Shown here piece after piece: positions 57,631 through 64,000 of a DNA stretch of 64,000 nt. This stretch comes from Rebecca billardiae RCC1528. Taxonomy: Eukaryota; Haptophyta. Below the pieces are notes generated by a model, which saw nothing but the letters and a program-made list of their open reading frames with translations, made no database searches and was not told where the DNA came from. The position numbers and the translations under genes are program-made. The stretch spans positions 310,001 to 374,000 of the forward strand of contig OZ251251.1 in the NCBI GenBank assembly GCA_965240325.2. Direction: 5' to 3'. Numbering within the stretch: the first letter of the stretch is position 1; each line of letters begins with the position of its first letter.

Positions 57631-58626
57631 ATGTCCGAATGCCTCACGAACGCGCAGAACATCGGCATCGGCTCGATCGCCGCGACGATGCAGGGCGTGC
57701 TGCTGCAGCCCACGCTGTACTGGAAGAACGCGTCCGCGCAGGGGCTGCCGTTCACGCTCAACCCGGCGCTGCTCTACCGCGGCGTGGGCGCGTCGATCGG
57801 GAACGAGGTGGCGCAGCTGTGCTCGCAGATGTGGATCACGGGCATCTCGAAGCGCCTGTTCGCCGCGCGCGCCGCCCAGCTCCGCGACGAGGGCGCGCAG
57901 ATCTCGGCGGCCGAGACCATCTTTGCGGCGTCGATGGGCGGCGCGACCACCGCGATGATCGCCACGCCGATCGAGCTGGTGATGATCCAGCAGCAGCTGT
58001 ACGGCGTGAGCATACGCGACGTGCTCGCGCACATCGTGCGCCCTGGCGGCCCGGGCACCGCCGTGCGCCTGCGCCCGCTCTTCCGCGGGCTGCTGCCGAC
58101 GGTGGCGCGCGACTCCATCTACGTGAGCGGCATGCTGGGCGTCACGCCGCTCGTCACCGGCTGGCTGATGGAGCCGGCGATGGAGGTGAGCTCGTCGACC
58201 GCGTCGATCACCGCGTCAATCGTCGGCGGCTGCATGGGCGCGATGATCAGCCACCCGTTCGACATGGTCAAGACGTGCATGCAGGGAGACGTGCACGGCG
58301 AGCGGTACGGCGCGTCCGTGCGCAGCGCGTTTGTGTCCGTGTACCGGGAGCGGGGGCTGCCCGGCTTCTGGCGGGGCATGGTGTGGCGCACGATGAACAT
58401 CGTCGCGTGCGTGTTCATCGTGAACGAGTGCTTCCTGCGCCTCGTGCCGCTGCTCTTCCCGGACGCGCGCCCCGCGCATGCCCAGCTCAGACGAGAGGGG
58501 TGCGACGAGGGCGCGGAGGAGGAGGGCGCGGAGGCCGGGCGGCAGCGACGCCGCCACTCGGAGCGCGAGCACCGCTCACCGCCGCGCATCGTGATGCGCA
58601 CGAGCTTCAGCGGAGACATCAAGTGA
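57631..58626 (+). CDS. Mitochondrial carrier family protein
   Basis: Inner-membrane solute transporter with the tripartite carrier fold. 331 aa, single exon, ATG at 57631 (MSECLTNAQNIGIGSIAATM). The three odd-helix signatures are visible with different quality: repeat 1 VLLQPTLYWKNAS is degenerate, repeat 2 IATPIELVMIQQQ is close to the P-x-D/E-x-x-K pattern but lacks the basic residue, and repeat 3 ISHPFDMVKTCMQ is canonical. FRGLLPTVARDSIY and FWRGMVWRTMNIV are the even-helix partners. The C-terminal 50 residues are charged (Glu/Arg) and may lie outside the membrane. Substrate not predictable; the imperfect first repeat suggests a specialised carrier. Confidence 0.9.
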   Translation: MSECLTNAQNIGIGSIAATMQGVLLQPTLYWKNASAQGLPFTLNPALLYRGVGASIGNEVAQLCSQMWITGISKRLFAARAAQLRDEGAQISAAETIFAASMGGATTAMIATPIELVMIQQQLYGVSIRDVLAHIVRPGGPGTAVRLRPLFRGLLPTVARDSIYVSGMLGVTPLVTGWLMEPAMEVSSSTASITASIVGGCMGAMISHPFDMVKTCMQGDVHGERYGASVRSAFVSVYRERGLPGFWRGMVWRTMNIVACVFIVNECFLRLVPLLFPDARPAHAQLRREGCDEGAEEEGAEAGRQRRRHSEREHRSPPRIVMRTSFSGDIK

Positions 58627-58925
58627 GCGCGGGGCGCGCCGCGTGCGAGCGTGTGCGTGGCGAGCCGGCGGCGCGGGTGGGGTAGCGGCGTGCCCGCACG
58701 GACCGTCGACGGAGCCGAGCGCGCCGTTGCGCACGCAGTGCCCACTGGCTGAGTGGCTGACGACCGTCACCGTCGATCGAGCGGTCGTCTGAGAATTAAA
58801 TCGATCATCATCATATATAATGACGACGTATAGATATTAGATCGACTATGGTTACAATACGAGTCACGCGGTAGCGGGCTAGCGCGTGATGCTGATGATG
58901 ACGATGCTCGCGGATGATATATATT
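58627..58925. other. Intergenic, AT-rich in second half
   Basis: 58790-58925 is AT-rich with ATCATCATATATAAT-like words. No gene. Confidence 0.6.
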
Positions 58926-60496
58926 GGGATTTTACCAACGAACGACGGGCGCGGGCAGTGCGGAGGCGCAGCTGCCCGTGGTCGAGAGGGCGCCCGTGAG
59001 GTCCGTCAGTCACGGAGGTCGACGGCCGATCTGGCTGACCAGACAGCACGGGTTGCACAGCACCGTTATCCCAGACAGAGGGTGGGAGGGTGGGCAAACA
59101 GTGAACCGCCGCCGCGGAGCTGACGCGGCAGCACGTGAGCTGCTGGACGAGAATGTGATGCCGGACGAGCGACGACGCGGCTGCGGTGCGGCGCTGCAGG
59201 GCGGAGGCGCTGACAGCAGCAACCTCACCGAGCAGAGGGGACTACCAAAGCAGCGTATACACCTCCTGTGTGCCGAGCTCACAAGAGTGGTCGGAGGAGA
59301 GTGTAGCGTGCGGTGTCGTGGGCCCCCTGCTCGGCTCGGCGCCTTGTGTCATGGCGCCCCCGTACCTTGGGCCGAGCCGCGCCGAGGCCAGAAGAGTCGC
59401 CTCGGATGGAACAGGAATCGCCGAGCAAGTCCTGCAGGCGGTGCCCGGTGCCGACCGGATTGGCTGCCGAAAAGGGGTCCGACCAGGACTGCGCGCGCTG
59501 GGCGGCGGGCGCCCCGGCCGGACAGCTGGTTGATGATGCCAAGCGAGCCGGATCTTGGTGTCGCTCTTAGACACTCAGTTATTGTGCCAATAACGCCACG
59601 TCTAACCACTCCGCCATGCCCTGCTCGCTCGAAGCGTCGAGCACGACCGAGAGCTGGATGGTCGTGGCGTGAACTGCGTCTTGGGACAGTCCACGATGAT
59701 GATCATGATTGGGACACGATCATGTTACATAGGTCGGGATTTTACCAACGAACGACGGGCGCGGGCAGTGCGGAGGCGCAGCTGCCCGTGGTCGAGAGGG
59801 CGCCCGTGAGTCCCGTTTATAAATTAGAGCGGGCGTCCAAGTAGTGGTTGATGAATCCCGTTAAAAGAAGAGAAAGATTGGGGACTGCGCGTAGCGTTCA
59901 CGCGCGCGCGGTGGCGCGGTGTGTGCCGCGTGTTGAGCGAGAGCGTGCGGCACATGGCGCGACGCGCGTGCGCGAGACGTGCGCATATCTCAAACAGTGA
60001 ACCGCCGCCGCGGAGCTGACGCGGCAGCACGTGAGCTGCTGGACGCCAGAATGTGATGCCGGACGAGCGACGACGCGGCTGCGGTGCGGCGCTGCAGGGC
60101 GGAGGCGCTGACAGCAGCAACCTCACCGAGCAGAGGGGACTACCAAAGCAGCGTATACACCTCCTGTGTGCCGAGCTCACAAGAGTGGTCGGAGGAGAGT
60201 GTAGCGTGCGGTGTCGTGGGCCCCCTGCTCGGCTCGGCGCCTTGTGTCATGGCGCCCCCGTACCTTGGGCCGAGCCGCGCCGAGGCCAGAAGAGTCGCCT
60301 CGGATGGAACAGGAATCGCCGAGCAAGTCCTGCAGGCGGTGCCCGGTGCCGACCGGATTGGCTGCCGAAACTAGGGGTCCGACCAGGACTGCGCGCGCTG
60401 GGCGGCGGGCGCCCCGGCCGGACAGCTGGTTGATGATGCCAAGCGAGCCGGATCTTGGTGTCGCTCTTAGACACTCAGTTATTGTGCCAATAACGC

Positions 60497-60498
<2 letters not shown>
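58926..60498. repeat. Recent direct duplication, two units with different middles
   Basis: Block A (58926-58999 and 59736-59809, about 74 bp) appears identical in both units. Block B (59094-59598 and about 59990-60498, about 500 bp) differs only by two 2-bp insertions in the second copy as far as I can read. Between A and B the units hold unrelated DNA: 94 bp in unit 1, about 180 bp in unit 2. ORFs inside block B on both strands look like translation noise. Confidence 0.9.
59550..59624 (-). other. tRNA-like sequence (Ser/Leu-type A box), probably not a functional tRNA
   Basis: On the minus strand GCAGGGCATGGCGGAGTGG then TTAGACG matches an A-box/D-arm of a type II tRNA. It is followed by a GTTAT/ATAAC stem with a 7-base loop and a GTGTC/GACAC hairpin in the place of a long variable arm. 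No B-box (GGTTCGA) and no matching 3' acceptor strand were found, and the loop lacks U33. Confidence 0.35.

Positions 60499-60499
<1 letters not shown>

Positions 60500-60571
<72 letters not shown>
60500..60571. repeat. (AT)n microsatellite
   Basis: Uninterrupted TA/AT dinucleotides, about 72 bp, beginning exactly where the second block-B copy ends. Confidence 0.97.
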
Positions 60572-60575
<4 letters not shown>

Positions 60576-61622
60576 TGATATATATTTATTATAACGACGT
60601 GGTATGCAACGGGCAAGCGCCAGGCGGCCTGTTTTATTTCTACCAGATTCCATTTACTATGTCACGGCGACAAACCCGTGCCCGCCAGTGGGAATCGGTG
60701 TCACGCCCCGTTCAGACGTTCAGTGTACCTCTCACGGCCGATGGCGGCCCCGGCGTGCGCGAGGAATGCGATTCCTGCACTCCTCGGTGACCGGTGAGTG
60801 CAGGAATCCAGTTGCGGCGCTCGTCCGCCTCGTCGTCGTCGCACACGAGGTACACTGAAGAGCACGGGTCAGAAGCCAGATCTCTCTGCGCGCTCGCGCC
60901 CGCGCGGCGAGGCACTGGCAGGCTTGTTCTCATCATCTTGGCCAAGACTGCAGCCTGCCAGATGCGCGAGGACGCGTGTGCACGCCTTTCCGCGCGTCTA
61001 GGGTGCGCGTGGCACGCACCCTGTCATCATCTACGCCGAGGAGGCCTGAGCAACCAGCCCACCAACCTGCCGTGACCACGTTCAAATGCAGGCGGCAAGC
61101 TGCATGCGAGCGCACGCAACGGAAGCATCTCACGCTCGACAAGGAAGTGGCGGCGGAGCGAGAGTAGCTGGTATCGTTTGCAGCCCATCGGTCGTTCAAC
61201 AATCCTGGTTCAACAACTGACACGGGCGCGACGCAGCCTAGGCATAGTGCTTGCAGCTCGCAGCGCGCCCGCAACTGCGGTTTGCCGCCGCGGCGCGGCG
61301 ATCGTCACACCGCCGTGCGCTGCGAGTGACCTCTGTGTCATGGCGAAGCACCATGGCAAGGCCAAGCAGCATGCCTTGGCAACACCTTTCGCTACAGCTC
61401 AGCGCCCTAGTACGAACATGCGCCAACGACGTGCCATCCCTACTCCGCAATCGCGCCGGCACCCACCACCAGCGGCCGCCATTTTACCGCGTTTTGGCGA
61501 ATGTCGCCGTTGGGCTCTCGTAGAAATAAAACAGGCCAGGCTCAGAGTGCAGCAGACACATATAGAATGCGTCCGCGCCTTCCGACCAGGTCAGGCAGTG
61601 CGCCACCCGCAGCCCTGCCCCC
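60572..61622. other. Gene-poor stretch
   Basis: Mixed composition; overlapping short ORFs on both strands, none with a motif. Contains a small inverted pair GAGGAATGCGATTCCTGCAC / GTGCAGGAATCC near 60761-60810. Confidence 0.5.
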
Positions 61623-62294
61623 CTACGGGAGCGGGGGCGGGATGGAGCACCGCCTCGGCCTGGGGCACGCGGCGGCGACGGCAGATGCCGCCGCGGCCGA
61701 GCGCCTTCCGGTAAGCACTTGGATGAGGCTGAGGTCGTAGTCGATGTCGCCGCCTGCCGACCTAGCGGCGTGCAGCTGCGGGAAGCGACAGCCGCGGCTG
61801 TCGCCCCCGGGCGCCCGCGTGGGCGCCTGGATGAAGATGAGGTCGTAGTACACGTCGCCGCGCACCGGCCTAGCGGCGCGCAGCTGCAGAAGAGGGGCTT
61901 CGAGAGTGAGCGCGCCGCCTAGCGCGCTCAGGTCGATGAAGCGGATGAGGGTGTAGTCGACGTCGCAGCCCGGCCCGCCGGCGGGCTGCTGCAGGAAAAT
62001 GTAGAAAGCGTCGTCGTCAGCAACGCGTGTCACCGGCTCAGGCGCGCTCGCATCCGCCAACACCGCCCGCCCGAGCGACGAGATGAGCAAGAGTTTGTGT
62101 GAGAGTGCCAGCATCTCGCCGTCCCTGCAGGAGGGGAAGGCGCACGCGAGCCCGCGCGGGCGCGCATGCACGTCGTCGTCGTCGTAGTGATCGTCGCCAT
62201 CGTCAGCACCGCGCGTCTGCCGCGTGCCCGCATCCGCCAACACCGCCTGCACGAGCGACGAGATGAGCAAGAGTTTGTGTGAGAGTGCCAGCAT
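61623..62294 (-). CDS. Repeat-built ORF of unknown status
   Basis: 223-codon open frame on the minus strand. Its C-terminal part contains three diverged units of about 36 residues (DVDYTLIRFIDL..., DVYYDLIFIQAPTRAPGGD..., DIDYDLSLIQVLTGR) separated by PQLHAARSAGG / LLQLRAARPVRG segments. Its N-terminal part contains LALSHKLLLISSL...AVLADA twice, 60 codons apart. Frame-keeping periodicity in both repeat sets favours real coding, but the plus strand of the same repeats is also partly open and no family is recognised. The start codon given by the frame may be internal. Confidence 0.35.
   Translation of the reverse strand: MLALSHKLLLISSLVQAVLADAGTRQTRGADDGDDHYDDDDVHARPRGLACAFPSCRDGEMLALSHKLLLISSLGRAVLADASAPEPVTRVADDDAFYIFLQQPAGGPGCDVDYTLIRFIDLSALGGALTLEAPLLQLRAARPVRGDVYYDLIFIQAPTRAPGGDSRGCRFPQLHAARSAGGDIDYDLSLIQVLTGRRSAAAASAVAAACPRPRRCSIPPPLP
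61721..61990. repeat. Three diverged units of about 110 bp
   Basis: Each contains GGATGAGGNTGAGGTCGTAG-like sequence, GTCGCCGC and CCTAGCGGCGTGCAGCTGC-like sequence; starts near 61721, 61829 and 61937. Confidence 0.8.
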
Positions 62295-62356
62295 CTCGCC
62301 GTCCTTGCAGGAGGGGAAGGCGCACTCGAGCCCGCGCGGGCGCGCATGCGCGTCGT
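62050..62356. repeat. Two 180-bp-spaced direct copies of about 127 bp
   Basis: GCATCCGCCAACACCGCC starts at 62050 and 62230; both continue through GAGATGAGCAAGAGTTTGTG to GGGCGCGCATGC with only a few substitutions. Confidence 0.92.
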
Positions 62357-62701
62357 CATCCTTGTCGGTATCACATAATATTCTGATCGATCAGCTGATG
62401 CTGATGATCGACATGCAGCATATGATGCGCGCTTGTGAAGCCGCTACGACGAAGTCGTCAGCACCGTGTCCGTGTCCGTCACATCGTCGTCGATGACGCG
62501 TGGGGTCGCGAGCGCTGTGCCAAGGGCGGTGCTGTGCGCACTTGCAGCTGCGCCTGCATGACGAGGATATGCGCTGCTGCTGATGACGCACCGGCAAGAC
62601 GACTCCTCGCCCGCCGCGGCCATACTGACGTGCCAACACCGCCCGCTCGGCGGCCGCGTGATGCGTGCGGCGTGCTGACGCCGCGGCAAGCGCGGTCGGC
62701 G
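62357..62701. other. Intergenic, no gene seen
   Basis: AT-rich start (62370-62440), then ordinary composition up to the stop codon of the reductase-like gene. Confidence 0.55.
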
Positions 62702-63784
62702 TCAGTGCGTGCACACCTTGGGCGCCGCTCGGCTCGGCAGCGGCAGCCACACGCTGGTGGTGCGCCGGTACTCCTCGTACGCGGCACGCCGGTGCGGCGC
62801 CTCGAGCATGCGCGCCTCGACCATGGCGGTCACGCTGGCGAGGACCGCCGTGTTGAACGCCGCGCCCGCCACGGCCCACAGCGCGTCGGCGCGCGTACAG
62901 CACGTCGGCAGCGCGAGTAGCGCGAGGCCGCACCAGAAGGCCGCCTCGCCGCAGTGGTTGGGGTGGCGCGAGTGCCGCCACACGCCCGTCTGCAGCAGAC
63001 CCACGCGCGGCTGGCCGCGCGCCGCGCGGTGCTCGTTCGCCGCCATGAAGGCGGCGAGCTGGTCGTCCGCGGCGCGGGCGAGCAGCAGCCCCGCCGCGCA
63101 CACGAGCACGCCGAGCGTCTCCAGCGCGCCCCACGCCGCGCGCGGCGCGCACCCCTCCGCCGGGCGCGCTGCGACGTAGTGCAGCGGCAGCGAGATGCCC
63201 AGCAGCATCGGCTGCTGCGCGAGCCCAACGGCGAAGAAGGCGAGGAGCGGCCAGAGGCGGGGCGTGCGCTGCTGCATGCGCGTGTACCGCCAGTCCTCGC
63301 GCTGCCCGAACTTCCACTCCTCGCGCCGGAAGTAGGAGTGCGTCAGCCGCACCGCCCAGACCGCCACGAGCGCGTTGGCGGCGAGCGCGCGCGCGCCGAG
63401 CGGCCGCGCGGCCGCCGGGTGCGTCGCGTAGAACAGGCCGATGAGCGGCGGGAGCAGCGTCCAGTACGGGTCGATGAGCCAGAACGAGCGCTGCAGCAGG
63501 CCAACGAGCCAGAAGCCCACCGTCACGTTCGCGAAGAAGAGCGCGTTCACCGCGCGCGCCGGGTGGAGCCGCGCGAGCTCGCACCACGCGCCGAGCAGCG
63601 CGCCGCCGCCGCCGCCGCCCGCCGGCTCGGCGGCGGGCTCGCAGCGCGTGTGCAGCAGGGAGGCGGCCCATAAGGAGGGCACGAGCGCAAGCACCATGAG
63701 GAGCGCATTCCCAACGTTGCGCGCGCTCAGGTGCGCGTGCGGCCGGTAGTCGCCGTGCCACTCGAGCCCGCGCGCCGTCGCCAT
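62702..63784 (-). CDS. Steroid 5-alpha-reductase / DUF1295 family membrane protein
   Basis: 360 aa, single exon, ATG at 63784. At least seven hydrophobic segments (for example ALLMVLALVPSLWAASLL, LPPLIGLFYATH, LWPLLAFFAVGLAQQPMLL). The family signature lies near the C-terminus: VGLLQTGVWRHSRHPNHCGE then AAFWCGLALL, where the RHPN-x-GE motif is part of the NADPH-binding region, followed by RRAAYEEYRRTTSVWLPLP. The middle EEWKFGQREDWRYTRM segment is typical of the DUF1295 branch rather than true steroid reductases. Likely an ER-membrane reductase or methyl-transfer-related enzyme acting on lipid substrates; the substrate is unknown. Confidence 0.88.
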   Translation of the reverse strand: MATARGLEWHGDYRPHAHLSARNVGNALLMVLALVPSLWAASLLHTRCEPAAEPAGGGGGGALLGAWCELARLHPARAVNALFFANVTVGFWLVGLLQRSFWLIDPYWTLLPPLIGLFYATHPAAARPLGARALAANALVAVWAVRLTHSYFRREEWKFGQREDWRYTRMQQRTPRLWPLLAFFAVGLAQQPMLLGISLPLHYVAARPAEGCAPRAAWGALETLGVLVCAAGLLLARAADDQLAAFMAANEHRAARGQPRVGLLQTGVWRHSRHPNHCGEAAFWCGLALLALPTCCTRADALWAVAGAAFNTAVLASVTAMVEARMLEAPHRRAAYEEYRRTTSVWLPLPSRAAPKVCTH

Positions 63785-64000
63785 CGTCGCGATTCCTTAT
63801 TGGGCAGAATCCGGTCTCCGGACGCCATTGTCAGCGGCGGAGACGCGCGCGCGGGTGGACTCCGTTGACACAGTCAAGGGCGGTAAGGGCTGTCAACTCC
63901 CAGTGGCGCCGAGTGGCGGAGGTTGGTTGCCCCTCAACTCGTGCGGCCTCGCGGCGCAGCGGCTAAGTCTCCTGGGGCGCCGCCCAGGAGGGCGCGTGGG
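63785..64000. other. Upstream of reductase-like gene to window end
   Basis: Should hold the 5' end of the reductase gene. The last 60 bases include GGCGCAGCGGCTAAGTC, an A-box-like word, followed by a strong TCCTGGG/CCCAGGA hairpin; a tRNA cut by the window edge is possible but cannot be judged. Confidence 0.3.

Noticed and set aside
63930-64000. tRNA gene at the window end
   Set aside because: Only an A-box-like word and a hairpin are visible before the sequence stops; no T-arm or acceptor pairing can be tested.

Overview
The window is nuclear DNA of a photosynthetic eukaryote with a red-lineage complex plastid, most likely a haptophyte; a pelagophyte or another chlorophyll-c alga is not excluded. 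The evidence is two fucoxanthin-chlorophyll-type light-harvesting genes, extremely GC-rich coding sequence alternating with AT-richer gene-poor stretches, short introns that nearly always start GTGCG and end GCAG, and eukaryote-only proteins (APC5, PNO1, COX17, PI4K, MYND, F-box). The assignment is inference from gene content, not a database match. Exon joins given here were derived by matching splice phase and family motifs across ORFs.

Left part (1-12.9 kb): a response-regulator receiver protein cut into five exons, with its 5' end at or beyond the window edge; a light-harvesting gene on the minus strand; a leucine-carboxyl-methyltransferase-like protein with a signal peptide; an F-box/RCC1 protein; a CMP/dCMP-deaminase-type gene with a one-base frame break; and an unrecognised coiled-coil protein. 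12.9-17.0 kb is a gene-poor, repeat-bearing stretch.

Centre (17-46.7 kb): a ten-exon phosphatidylinositol 4-kinase (minus), head-to-head with a MOT1-type molybdate transporter; a second light-harvesting gene; an alpha/beta hydrolase; the anaphase-promoting-complex subunit APC5 (minus); two unrecognised proteins, one with a possible pRiA4b-ORF3-like fold; a membrane protein with a duplicated lectin-like domain; and a very large gene (about 2,925 aa) encoding two successive channel / cyclic-nucleotide-binding / ankyrin modules in one chain. Only the first module keeps a GYG selectivity filter. This channel is the most unusual object in the window.

Right part (46.7-64 kb): a MYND-finger protein flanked by two dispersed repeats, a degraded coiled-coil locus, mitochondrial trifunctional enzyme alpha subunit head-to-head with the copper chaperone COX17, the ribosome-biogenesis factor PNO1 head-to-head with a mitochondrial carrier, a recently duplicated non-coding segment ending in an AT microsatellite, a repeat-built ORF, and a steroid-5-alpha-reductase-family membrane enzyme. 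Five gene pairs are divergent across about 270-430 bp, so shared promoters are likely. The genes form no single pathway; this is an ordinary mixed nuclear neighbourhood with gene-poor islands carrying the repeats.
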